Notes under the pieces: generated by a model
The model's database searches: none
What the model was told of the DNA's origin: nothing
What the model saw: the letters and a program-made list of their open reading frames with translations, nothing else
Shown: one piece after another, positions 28,217-36,294 of the stretch
Layout of the letters: each line of letters begins with the position of its first letter
How positions within the stretch are numbered: the stretch's first letter is position 1
DNA from: Thermophagus sp052400625
GTDB lineage: Bacteria > Bacteroidota > Bacteroidia > Bacteroidales > Marinilabiliaceae
DNA length: 64,000 nucleotides
Strand: one strand, 5' to 3'
NCBI GenBank assembly: GCA_052400625.1
Contig: JBQTGH010000005.1
Position numbers and translations under genes: made by a program

Positions 28217-29597
28217 ATTTTTGACATCCATAATTTTGTCTCTTGTTTTTTTACAAACGTCCTTAGCTATTGAGCAATTCAAGGATTCTACTGAAGCCTA
28301 TAATTACTGGGCAAAAAGAGCTGCTATTGAAGCTATCTTTTCTTATATGAAGGATTACAAAGCAGCAAAAGACTCATTAAACCCCAAAGAAAAATTAGGT
28401 AAAGATGATTTTGAAAAAAAATTCATCTCGTCTATTGAAGAGGATGATACATCTATTATAAATTTAAAGTATAATTTCCTCAGTGATTTCTTATCCAATC
28501 CTAAATATGATTGGAAAAGCTGTGAAAAAAACATCTTTCAACCCTTGAAAAATAGTATTCAAAATTTCGTCGAGGTGGGTGCTCTTTTTGAGTTGAAAAG
28601 AATTACAGGATCAAATGATAAAGTAACTATAGACCATATTCCAAACCCAAACGGGGATAACATCAATAATAGAGTACATTGGAATGCAACAAAAAGAAAG
28701 ATTGTTCAAGGATATAACCAATCTCTCAACAATTTATTTACTTCATCGCGATCATCCACAGATCAAAAAAACAAAAAAGACACTCTTGCAAATAGACCAA
28801 GTGAACCAAACAGACATAATAAAAACAAAGAATTATCAAGAAATTATGTATTCCTACCATGGAAAACCTATTTAATGTATAGCGCCTTTTTGGTAGTAGG
28901 CATTTTTATTGGAGGGTTGATAGTTTTCAAAATTTCAAAAAATAAAATAAAATCAATTCTTAAAATAGAATATAACCAATATTTGAATACAGAAGAGAAC
29001 GGTAAATCATCATTTTTATTTAATTTCATAAAGGCTGTTAATGTCCTGCATAAACAGAAAAATAAATATAAAGAAAAAGTAAAAAAGAGCGAAGATGATT
29101 TAGAAAATATTACCTTAAAACTACGCGAAACACAGCAAAAGAATGAGCAACTTTTGCATGAAAAGTATGAACTCGTAAAAAAAAATGAGCAACTTTTGTC
29201 TCAAAATCATGGTTCGAATACTGAAGAGACCAATGATAGTATAAAATCTGATAAAAAAATTTCTAAAAAAACAGTAACGAGCTATTTTTCAATTCCGGAA
29301 AGTGATGGCAGTTTTAAATTGTCAAATGCAAAAACATCGAACAATGGGAAAAATTTCTATAAAATTATTTTTGAAGAATCCTCAACCAGTGGTGAAATAT
29401 TCTATATTCCGGGCAACAGTGATGGAAGAGCCATCAATCGCTATGAATCCTATTTAAAACCAGTTTGCGAAATCGAGAATATGGAAAACCTTTCCACCGC
29501 AAAAAGAATTGAATTAAAGCAATGCGGGAAAGTAACACTTCAAAATGATCGATGGATAATTGATTCGAATAATAAAATCAAAATAAAACTTTGCTAA
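28209..29597 (+). CDS. Membrane-anchored coiled-coil protein, gene 5 of the nine-gene locus
   Basis: 462 residues: a signal peptide (FLTSIILSLVFLQTSLA), a helical periplasmic part (to about 218), one membrane segment (YLMYSAFLVVGIFIGGLIVF, about 222-243), then a cytosolic coiled coil (about 275-330) with a repeated KNEQLL heptad block (QKNEQLLHEKYELVKKNEQLL region). The last 100 residues (from YFSIPESDG) form a beta-rich domain with a pattern (YESYLKPVCEIEN, CGKVTLQNDRWII) that I have the impression recurs at the ends of Bacteroidota coiled-coil proteins, but I cannot name it. It could bridge the envelope and the cytosolic tubulin-like and Hsp70-like proteins. The gene overlaps its upstream neighbour by 8 bp. 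Confidence 0.75.
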   Translation: MNRFLTSIILSLVFLQTSLAIEQFKDSTEAYNYWAKRAAIEAIFSYMKDYKAAKDSLNPKEKLGKDDFEKKFISSIEEDDTSIINLKYNFLSDFLSNPKYDWKSCEKNIFQPLKNSIQNFVEVGALFELKRITGSNDKVTIDHIPNPNGDNINNRVHWNATKRKIVQGYNQSLNNLFTSSRSSTDQKNKKDTLANRPSEPNRHNKNKELSRNYVFLPWKTYLMYSAFLVVGIFIGGLIVFKISKNKIKSILKIEYNQYLNTEENGKSSFLFNFIKAVNVLHKQKNKYKEKVKKSEDDLENITLKLRETQQKNEQLLHEKYELVKKNEQLLSQNHGSNTEETNDSIKSDKKISKKTVTSYFSIPESDGSFKLSNAKTSNNGKNFYKIIFEESSTSGEIFYIPGNSDGRAINRYESYLKPVCEIENMENLSTAKRIELKQCGKVTLQNDRWIIDSNNKIKIKLC

Positions 29598-29599
29598 AA

Positions 29600-31201
29600 A
29601 TGATATTTTTACAAACAGATGTCAACCAATATATTCCCGGTTCAACGCTATGGCATAATTTAGAAATAGTTATAATTATAGGTGTAATTATTTATCAGCT
29701 TTATCATTTTGTCATAGTTTATAACAAAATATCTAACTTTAAAAAAGTTTTCTTATCAAAGTTACTTTTAAGGAAAGGGATCGTCACAAAAGAAAAAATA
29801 GGAAGTGCAACTTTTGATCCTGATGAAGTATTTACTGAGAATGAGGAAGAATCAAACAACAATTCAATCCAAATCACCAATAATAATAAAATTCTAAAAT
29901 TATCGTTGGTGGACACTAACGGGAAAAATGACACGATCTTAACTATCCGAAATGCCATTAATAAGTATCTCATTAACAACTATGGTGCTGCAGTCAACTT
30001 CAGCATTATCAAGGATATCGTTGATAGAGAAATTGAAGTAAAGGATGATGAAATAACCCAATCCATATCCCTTCCACTCTATTTGGGTTTGGCAGCAACA
30101 ATGATTGGAATAATCTTTGGTTTATTTTCGATGCCAGAGCTGAGCGGGAAAGGCTTCTCGTCCGGAATTAACGCCTTAATCAATGGGGTAAAAATTGCTA
30201 TGTTTGGAAGCTTAAGCGGATTAGTAATGACAACATATCTGTCGTCATTCGCCTATAAAAAAGCAAAGCGAATCGTACAAAAAGATAAAAACAGCCAGTT
30301 AACCTATCTACAGGCAACCTTGCTTCCTGAACTAATAAAAGCTGAAGAAACAGGAGTTGCGGGATTGAAAGCTAGCTTGGACAGGTTTTCAAGAGTAGCC
30401 ACGCAAATTACGGATAATGTTCTTGAGGCCACCGACAAAACCGAGAAAAATCTTCAACTTCAGCTGGAAATGGTAGAAAAAATTGATAGAATAAACGTTC
30501 ATAAAGTCTCAAAATGGAATCTTGAACTTTTCGAAAAACTTGAAAACAATCTTGAAACGCTAAAACAGTTTTCTTATTACTTGGCTAATATGGAACAAAT
30601 CGCTTCTCAGCTTCAAGAATTTGGTAAACGAACGTCAGATATTAACAGAGTTATAAACAATATTGAAACTTCATTAAGTGACTCAAAAAAATTATTAAAA
30701 TTTCTTTCAATCCATTTCGAAAAAATTGAAAATTCCGGTGCCTCTGCAATGAAAGCTGTTGGTATTGCAGAATCCCATTTTGAAGAAGCGATCAGTGAGT
30801 TACAGAAAAGAACTGAAAGCATGGTTGAAAATTTGTATAAAAGCACCGGAAACCACGAAATAGAATTGAATAAAATCTACAAAGAAATTGAGGGCAACCT
30901 TAACAACATTACTAGCCAATATATTAATGCATTTCAGGAGGCCTACTCTGAGGCCATTCCCAAATTTTCCCAACTCGAGAATCTTGAATTAATTAAAGAG
31001 ATAAATACTACGGTTAAAAACATCCATTTTCTTCAACAAAACGATGTACTGTTAAATAAATTAAACTCTATAGAGGAAAATATAAAAAAAGTTCAGATTC
31101 GAAACTCAAATACTTATAAACCAACAAATACAAATAAAGACAAAACCTCCAAAAAACCAGAACCTATAACCTTAGATAAAGTAATAAAAAAAGTTTTTTA
31201 G
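29600..31201 (+). CDS. MotA/TolQ/ExbB-like channel subunit with long helical tail, gene 6
   Basis: I start at the ATG at 29600, 2 bp after the previous stop; an in-frame TTG at 29591 would overlap. A first membrane segment (LEIVIIIGVIIYQLYHFVIV) is followed by a soluble loop. Then come the two conserved channel helices LPLYLGLAATMIGIIFGLF (about 157-178) and GVKIAMFGSLSGLVMTTYL (about 195-218), the pattern of MotA/TolQ/ExbB proton channels. The remaining 310 residues are almost all helical, charged and coiled-coil-like, projecting into the cytosol. This architecture (channel plus long helical tail) resembles ZorA of Zorya more than ExbB or TolQ. The expected MotB-type partner is encoded two genes downstream (32104). 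Confidence 0.82.
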   Translation: MIFLQTDVNQYIPGSTLWHNLEIVIIIGVIIYQLYHFVIVYNKISNFKKVFLSKLLLRKGIVTKEKIGSATFDPDEVFTENEEESNNNSIQITNNNKILKLSLVDTNGKNDTILTIRNAINKYLINNYGAAVNFSIIKDIVDREIEVKDDEITQSISLPLYLGLAATMIGIIFGLFSMPELSGKGFSSGINALINGVKIAMFGSLSGLVMTTYLSSFAYKKAKRIVQKDKNSQLTYLQATLLPELIKAEETGVAGLKASLDRFSRVATQITDNVLEATDKTEKNLQLQLEMVEKIDRINVHKVSKWNLELFEKLENNLETLKQFSYYLANMEQIASQLQEFGKRTSDINRVINNIETSLSDSKKLLKFLSIHFEKIENSGASAMKAVGIAESHFEEAISELQKRTESMVENLYKSTGNHEIELNKIYKEIEGNLNNITSQYINAFQEAYSEAIPKFSQLENLELIKEINTTVKNIHFLQQNDVLLNKLNSIEENIKKVQIRNSNTYKPTNTNKDKTSKKPEPITLDKVIKKVF

Positions 31202-31202
31202 C

Positions 31203-31685
31203 ATGCTGATGAAAAACATCTCCTCAATACAGTTATGGCGAAGGTCTTTATTAACAATTACACTTGTCCCTATTCTATTGTTAGGTCATTTATTTATAAA
31301 CAACGCCCATATATTCGATTCAAAATTGGATGGGCAAAATTCAATACTGCAATTCTTCAATCTTCCCTATCTTCTCTCTCAATTCGATTCTATCGACTCA
31401 TTGCCAACATTACATAAATTCATCGGGAAGATATGCAGCGGAGCATTAATAGGTCTATTCTACGTTTGGTTGATTCTGTTTACCACAAACAACTATTTAA
31501 AACTTTCACATCAGATTGGGAGTAAATTTTACTTACTGTTTGAGCTGATATTAATTTCTATAGTTTATGTAAATTTTGTAACCCCATCTTCACTTATTTT
31601 TTCTATCGCAGGATTTTTAATTATTGGATTTAATCTGGCGCTAATTATTTTGTATTGGATTTACGATTTTAAAACCAAGAAATGA
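31203..31685 (+). CDS. Small multi-pass membrane protein, gene 7 of the nine-gene locus
   Basis: 160 residues with four predicted membrane segments (SLLTITLVPILLLGHLF, ALIGLFYVWLILFTT, KFYLLFELILISIVYVNFV, FSIAGFLIIGFNLALIILYW). It begins 1 bp after the channel subunit gene; ATG at 31203 or 31209. No family is recognised. Its stop overlaps (ATGA) a decayed reading frame. Confidence 0.72.
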   Translation: MLMKNISSIQLWRRSLLTITLVPILLLGHLFINNAHIFDSKLDGQNSILQFFNLPYLLSQFDSIDSLPTLHKFIGKICSGALIGLFYVWLILFTTNNYLKLSHQIGSKFYLLFELILISIVYVNFVTPSSLIFSIAGFLIIGFNLALIILYWIYDFKTKK

Positions 31686-31815
31686 AAGAAAATTACCCCA
31701 ACCCCAAGTTTCAATTAGAAGATGGTGACGAAAAAAACTAATTTTTACTCTATCGGATTATGTTATTAACCCTGATACCTCTGCTAAACAACAAATTACA
31801 ATCCAAGTAGTTTAG
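31682..31815 (+). pseudogene. Frameshifted short gene remnant inside the nine-gene locus
   Basis: An ATG overlapping the previous stop (ATGA, 31682-31685) opens a 19-codon frame MKENYPNPKFQLEDGDEKN that stops at 31741. Adding one A to the run of seven A at 31732-31738 would continue in frame as KKLIFTLSDYVINPDTSAKQ and on to a TAG at 31815. The ATGA coupling and protein-like continuation suggest a former gene between the small membrane protein and the MotB-like gene, cut by an A-run slip. Programmed slippage or a sequencing error in the homopolymer are alternatives. Confidence 0.45.
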
Positions 31816-32008
31816 CAATAATATAGGCATTACATACTTTTTAGAGATACTTAATTAATTTAGTTCCTTCAGAATAAAAAGGGGAAAAATAAAGATTGGG
31901 ATTTAATTAAAAGTAATTATTCTATTTATTTAAATGAGCAAAAATCTAATCAACAAATTACTTATTAGCTAGTTTCATCCAAGCAATAAACTCACACAAT
32001 CTTTATAC
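31816..32008. other. AT-rich break in the nine-gene locus
   Basis: Very AT-rich. One frame reads NNIGITYFLEILN before a stop at about 31857, which may be more of the decayed gene. No intact gene or clear terminator was seen. Confidence 0.4.
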
Positions 32009-32112
32009 GAATGAAACGAGCATGACCCAAAAAGTTTGTCACAACAAGAACATATATAAACTTTAAATCATATGAATTCCATTCGGCCAATGAGTTAAAA
32101 ATTATGCGAATG
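32009..32112. repeat. Dispersed hairpin repeat R, copy 2
   Basis: Starts GAATGAAACGAGCATGACCC and ends ATTCGGCCAATGAG...GCGAATG. It aligns with the repeat at 19040-19146 over about 105 bases, with both ends best conserved. It abuts, and by a few bases contains, the ATG of the MotB-like gene, so it may have replaced the original junction between genes 7 and 8 or may supply the promoter of genes 8-9. Confidence 0.7.
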
Positions 32113-32727
32113 AAAAAAGACAATATTTTTTGGATAAGTTATTCGGATCTTATGACAAGCATGTTTTTCGTAATGCTTGTATTATTTGTAGTAACTATAG
32201 GTTACTTAAAAAACAACTTGGAAACTACTGAAGAACAGTTAGAAAAGATTCAAGAACTGCAAACAGCTGTTCAAAAACTTCCAGAACAATACTTCGAATA
32301 TCAGCCGGAATATAAAAGATTTAAACTGAATAAACAGATTCAATTTGACAAAGGAAGTGCCGAAATTAAACCTGAATATTTTAGTTACTTAATCGAAGTT
32401 GGCAATTCAATTCTTGCACTTATAAACGACCTCAAAAACCAAGATTCATTTGAAAAATTCGATATCAAATATCTTGTTGTAATTGAAGGGATGGCATCAA
32501 AAGATAATTATGCACGAAACTTTGAACTAAGTTATGAAAGAGCTCTATCCCTTTACCGTTTTTGGAAATCAAACGGGATAATTTTTAATGCCTCTGATTG
32601 CGAAATTCAAATCTCAGGTAGTGGGACGGAAGGAATCAGAGAATATTCCGGAGCTGAAGAATATAAAAACCAACAGTTTCTTATTCACATTATACCCAAA
32701 ATGGGAAAAATTCAAAATGACAACTAA
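32104..32727 (+). CDS. MotB/OmpA-like stator partner, gene 8 of the nine-gene locus
   Basis: 207 residues. A short cytosolic N-terminus leads to one membrane helix with the ion-carrying Asp of MotB-type proteins: SYSDLMTSMFFVMLVLFVV, with D15 (D13 if the ATG at 32110 is used). A short linker is followed by an OmpA/MotB-like peptidoglycan-binding domain (FDKGSAEIKPEYFSYL, VVIEGMASKDNYARNFELSY, ERALSLYRFW). It should pair with the MotA-like protein of gene 6 as an ion-driven stator anchored to the cell wall, as ZorB does with ZorA. The protease gene overlaps its end by 11 bp. A dispersed repeat lies immediately upstream. Confidence 0.85.
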   Translation: MRMKKDNIFWISYSDLMTSMFFVMLVLFVVTIGYLKNNLETTEEQLEKIQELQTAVQKLPEQYFEYQPEYKRFKLNKQIQFDKGSAEIKPEYFSYLIEVGNSILALINDLKNQDSFEKFDIKYLVVIEGMASKDNYARNFELSYERALSLYRFWKSNGIIFNASDCEIQISGSGTEGIREYSGAEEYKNQQFLIHIIPKMGKIQNDN

Positions 32728-33487
32728 AATGGTCTATATTAGAAAAATTGCATGTTTCTTTTTGTTTATTATTTCTTTACATTCAATACAGGGCTGTTCC
32801 GGCTGTTCACCATCTGGTAGACGGAACTACCGAAAGAAAAATTCAATTGCCAGAGAATCAAATCTATACTACGAGACACCAACCTCAAATCCGGAGTCTT
32901 ATTCCAAATCAAGAAATGCAGCAAGTAAGCTGTCTTTGAACGAACTATACAACATGTACAAAAAATCTGTTTTCCTAATTATTACTTCCGATGGCAAAAA
33001 TAATTTTCAAGGCTCAGGATTTTTCGTATCAAAAAATGGTTTGGCTGTAAGCAATTATCACGTTTTTGAAGGCACAAACAAAGGCATGGAATCAATAAAA
33101 ACTCTTGATGGACAACAATTTAAAATAATTGAAGTCCTAGAAAAAGATAAAGACAACGATTATATCATCTTTAGGGTTAATATTGGAAATTACAAAATAG
33201 AAAATCCTATTCCATTAGCAAAGGAAGAACCTCAGATAGGCCAGGACGTATTTGCTATTGGAAATCCCAGAGGTTTGGAAAGCACCTTAACAAAAGGTAT
33301 AGTTTCTGCTCTTAGGCTTAATAACTCTTTAATTCAAACTACAACAGAAATAACGCATGGAAGTAGCGGCGGGCCTTTACTGAATATGAAAGGTGAAGTA
33401 ATTGGAATCACGACAGCCGGAATGGGTGAAGCAAATCTTAATTTTGCGGTTAATATTAAACTTTTGAGGCTTGAAAGATTTCTGTAA
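32717..33487 (+). CDS. Trypsin-like serine protease lipoprotein, gene 9 of the nine-gene locus
   Basis: I start at the ATG at 32717 (or 32729), since this gives a lipoprotein signal (ACFFLFIISLHSIQGC); a longer frame from 32588 is a shadow of the MotB-like gene. The catalytic triad of the S1/HtrA-type fold is complete: H115 in SNYHVFEG, D148 in DNDYIIF and S217 in THGSSGGPLL. No PDZ domain follows, unlike DegP/HtrA. The product should be an envelope lipoprotein able to cut protein. Its gene overlaps that of the MotB-like protein, which ties it to the system; a trypsin-like protease can serve as effector or processing enzyme, but which applies here is unknown. Confidence 0.85.
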   Translation: MTTKMVYIRKIACFFLFIISLHSIQGCSGCSPSGRRNYRKKNSIARESNLYYETPTSNPESYSKSRNAASKLSLNELYNMYKKSVFLIITSDGKNNFQGSGFFVSKNGLAVSNYHVFEGTNKGMESIKTLDGQQFKIIEVLEKDKDNDYIIFRVNIGNYKIENPIPLAKEEPQIGQDVFAIGNPRGLESTLTKGIVSALRLNNSLIQTTTEITHGSSGGPLLNMKGEVIGITTAGMGEANLNFAVNIKLLRLERFL

Positions 33488-33514
33488 TTTAAATCAATAT
33501 TTATTTTTAGCTAT

Positions 33515-33579
33515 CCCCCAAAAACCTGACTGTTAAAAGTTAATAAATTGTCTAATTCCGGACCACCTTTTTTTGGGGG
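33515..33579. terminator. Possible long-loop bidirectional terminator
   Basis: Complementary arms CCCCCAAAAA (33515-33524) and TTTTTGGGGG (33570-33579) separated by 45 bases lie between the end of the protease gene and the end of the convergent CPBP protease gene. Location suits a shared terminator, but the long loop makes this weak. Confidence 0.3.
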
Positions 33580-33640
33580 AAGGCTACCTGATTTTTTAAG
33601 AACAAGCTTTCATTGTCATACCCTTTTCAATCGAATTTTT

Positions 33641-34351
33641 TTACAGCGCTTCCATTTGGTATATGCTAATAAAAGAAATGGTATCTATTATTCCGTGCAT
33701 GAGCATCACCGGCCAAAGCCTTCTGCCATTTAAAATAAACGCAACGCCAAAGATGAATCCAACGCTTCCGGTAATCAAAATACCGGTAATGCCCTGATAA
33801 GCATGAATGAGGCCAAAGATGACAGAACTAATTACCACCGAAGACCACATCGACCATTTAGTACTGCCTAACAACTTGTCGATTGCATTAAGCAAAAATC
33901 CCCGAAAAATGAGTTCTTCCAAAAAAGCGGCAGTAATCCATACTACCACAAGAGCCATGATAAGCCCCGGCAAATTTCCTTTTAAACTCATCAAATGAGA
34001 AACATTTGGTCGGTCACCAAGCTTAACGATTTCAGGCGAAATATAGCGGGCAAACAACTGAAAAGCAACATATAAACCAATAAATACGAGAATCGGCTGC
34101 CACCAATTTTGGGGTTTTCCCAGTCCCAAATCACGCCATTTTAAATTTGCATACTTTTTATAACCTATAACAATTAATGTCATCAAGGTGAAATTGGAAA
34201 TCATAAGCCAAAACCCTAAGCTATCATAGGCTGTGATATCGGTCAAATGCCGGTCGATGAATAGGCTGATTATGTAATTGACCGTTAACAATAATAATAT
34301 CGTAAGGCTAAGAAACAGCTTATTCTCTTTTGTTTGAAGTGCTGTTTTCAT
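33641..34351 (-). CDS. CPBP family intramembrane metalloprotease
   Basis: A 236-residue membrane protein of the CAAX/Abi (CPBP) family. About seven membrane helices are visible. The conserved motifs are EELIFRGF (Glu-Glu and Arg), FGLIHAYQG (His) and a final HGIIDT, all intact, so it is probably an active glutamic/metallo protease in the inner membrane. Members process prenylated or peptide substrates or give bacteriocin self-immunity; the substrate here is unknown. It converges on the nine-gene locus and stands alone. Confidence 0.88.
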   Translation of the reverse strand: MKTALQTKENKLFLSLTILLLLTVNYIISLFIDRHLTDITAYDSLGFWLMISNFTLMTLIVIGYKKYANLKWRDLGLGKPQNWWQPILVFIGLYVAFQLFARYISPEIVKLGDRPNVSHLMSLKGNLPGLIMALVVVWITAAFLEELIFRGFLLNAIDKLLGSTKWSMWSSVVISSVIFGLIHAYQGITGILITGSVGFIFGVAFILNGRRLWPVMLMHGIIDTISFISIYQMEAL

Positions 34352-35001
34352 CGTATTACAATTATTATGGTTATCAAATTAGCAGAACTGTATAGCGGTA
34401 TAAAAGGTACCACCCTATTAAGTTGGTTTATATCTATCTGCCTTTAAACTTGTCTCTCTATTCGGGTTTAACAAAAGAGCCGCAAAGATAGTTTTTTCTG
34501 TGAATGTATTTATTCTTCAACCCAACTTCATATGACAAAAAAGTGAGCAAACTGAACCTCTGGTGAGTATATAAACGGCTTCGTGCTTCAGCCACCCTTG
34601 TGAGAACCATAGTGCTCACTGAATATGTATTTTGAATTTTGGGTTCAGGAAAAGAAAAATGTCTGTTTTTTAATGATGTCCCATAAAGGGTAAGTTCACT
34701 GGTGCACAGACAGAAGGAGTTTTAATAACTAGTAATAAGGCGATTAGGTCGTTTGGTTATTTTTGTCTACTTTATTTCTATCATATATCTATTTTTTTCC
34801 ACTTATATCCTTATATAAAAACCAAATTCTGACTTCCTTCTTTTATCTACCCATCCAACATTTGAATATTCATTTTTTTCTCTGCGTCATGGCGTCTCTG
34901 CGTTTTTGAGCAAATATCCTTTTTAAAATCCGGTTTCTGACTTCTGGCTTCTACCTCTCGTCCAATTTGCCTTAGATAGCTATTGTGGGATATACCTTCA
35001 C
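34352..35001. other. Repeat-rich intergenic region
   Basis: No gene seen. The first 350 bases are unremarkable; the rest is the debris repeat annotated at 34702-34956. Confidence 0.5.
34702..34956. repeat. Dispersed intergenic debris repeat, copy 3
   Basis: Begins GTGCACAGACAGAAGG and contains TCTGACTTCCTTCTTTTATC, the core CTCTGCGTCATGGCGTCTCT with GCGTTTTTGAG, and a second TTCTGACTTCTGGCTTCT. Same block order as at 20761-20998. Confidence 0.75.
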
Positions 35002-35286
35002 CTATAATTTTAAGATTTTATTCATTACAGAAATCAATTGCTCATTTTTTGCTGGTTATAAGGGTCATTATGGGCTTCAGAAAAATCGCCTTTTTCATTA
35101 TCGAAGCGTTTACCAGAGTTATTTTTATGCATTTCAGCCACTGCCAAATCATACAAAACATTGGCCCCTTTATCTGCTGCCGACCAATAATGACCAAAAG
35201 CTCCGTTAACCATTTTGGTATTTAATAATGAACTAGGGTTCACCGGAATAACGGTGATGTTTGGCTCTTGTTTGGCCAAATAAAAT
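35002..35286 (-). pseudogene. Truncated short-chain dehydrogenase (SDR) remnant
   Basis: The minus strand reads FYLAKQEPNITVIPVNPSSL, then a C-terminal SDR tail (MVNGAFGHYWSAADKGANVL, KRFDNEKGDF). The N-terminal two thirds, with the NAD-binding loop and catalytic Tyr/Lys, are missing. The break falls just after the stop codon of the alpha/beta hydrolase gene. Near the 3' end a TGA at MSN* is followed in another frame by LISVMNKILKL and a stop at 35002, suggesting a one-base frameshift as well. It is clearly non-functional. Confidence 0.7.
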
Positions 35287-35289
35287 CGC

Positions 35290-36294
35290 TTAAGGTCTTG
35301 TCAAGAAAGGAATCAGCACGTTTATAAAGTCATTAAACCTTTCGATATGAGGCATATGACCGACATTTTCTAATTCCACCAATTGTGCGTTAGGAATTTC
35401 TTTTTGCGTTTGTTTGCCTAATTGAGCGTATAGCCCCATTGTTTCCCTAACCTCTTTAGGAACAAGATTTTTCCCTAAAGCTGTTCGGTCTCTGGTTCCA
35501 ATGATTAATAAGGTTGGTGCACTTATGTTTTTGAACTCATAAACTACCGGTTGCGTAAAAATCATATCATAGGTTAGTGCCGCATTCCAGGCGATTGTCT
35601 TATAGTCAGAGTTTAGTGTCCAGCCGGCCAGTAAATTTACCCATTGGTCGTATTCTGGCTTCCATTTGTTGTCATAGTAGTTTACCAATTGGTATTTTTT
35701 AATACTTTCGTAACTACTATTAAGTTCATTCTTATACCACCATTCCACAGGTTTGTACGGCACTTTTAACTTCCAGTCTTCAAGACCAATTGGATTTTCC
35801 AAAATTAATTTTTCTGTTGTTTCAGGATACATTAATGCAAAACGAGAGGCAATCATTCCACCCATTGAGTGCCCTAAAATGGCAGTTTTAGCAACGCCTA
35901 AAGTGTCTAATAATGTTTTAGTATTTAGTGCGAGTTGCTGAAAAGTATAATGAAAATTAGTTGGTTTTGATGATTTTCCAAAACCTATCTGGTCGGGAAC
36001 AATTACACGAAAACCTTTTTCACTCAAGGCTTCAATGGTTGTTTTCCAATAGGCCCCATTGAAATTTTTCCCGTGAAACAACACAATGTTTTTCCCATTA
36101 TAGTTTTCGGGCTTAATATCCATATAAGCCATTTTTAAGTTTTGCTCTTGTATATGCAGCGGTAATATGGAGACTTGATACGGATATTGGTAGTTTGACA
36201 ATTCAATATCTAACCATTGCAATTGATTGTCCTGTGCTTTTGTGATTTGAAAACCACATAAAACGATAATTAGTAATACTATTTTTCTCGTCAT
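35290..36294 (-). CDS. Secreted alpha/beta hydrolase
   Basis: 334 residues with a signal peptide (IVLLIIVLCGFQITKAQ). It has the alpha/beta hydrolase elements: oxyanion-hole HG in VLFHGKNFNGAYW, nucleophile elbow GHSMGGMIASRF, acid LIIGTRDRTA and catalytic His in NVGHMPHIE. The substrate is unknown: the family covers esterases, lipases, haloalkane and C-C hydrolases. It should act in the periplasm. A truncated SDR gene is fused closely behind it, so its downstream neighbour was lost by deletion. Confidence 0.88.
   Translation of the reverse strand: MTRKIVLLIIVLCGFQITKAQDNQLQWLDIELSNYQYPYQVSILPLHIQEQNLKMAYMDIKPENYNGKNIVLFHGKNFNGAYWKTTIEALSEKGFRVIVPDQIGFGKSSKPTNFHYTFQQLALNTKTLLDTLGVAKTAILGHSMGGMIASRFALMYPETTEKLILENPIGLEDWKLKVPYKPVEWWYKNELNSSYESIKKYQLVNYYDNKWKPEYDQWVNLLAGWTLNSDYKTIAWNAALTYDMIFTQPVVYEFKNISAPTLLIIGTRDRTALGKNLVPKEVRETMGLYAQLGKQTQKEIPNAQLVELENVGHMPHIERFNDFINVLIPFLTRP

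Noticed and set aside
32588..32716. N-terminal extension of the protease from 32588
   Set aside because: It lies fully within the MotB-like gene in another frame; the lipoprotein signal begins at 32717 or 32729.
21606..33487. Calling the nine-gene locus a Zorya system
   Set aside because: No ZorC, ZorD or ZorE type gene is visible; only the motor pair is comparable, and that pair also occurs in other systems.
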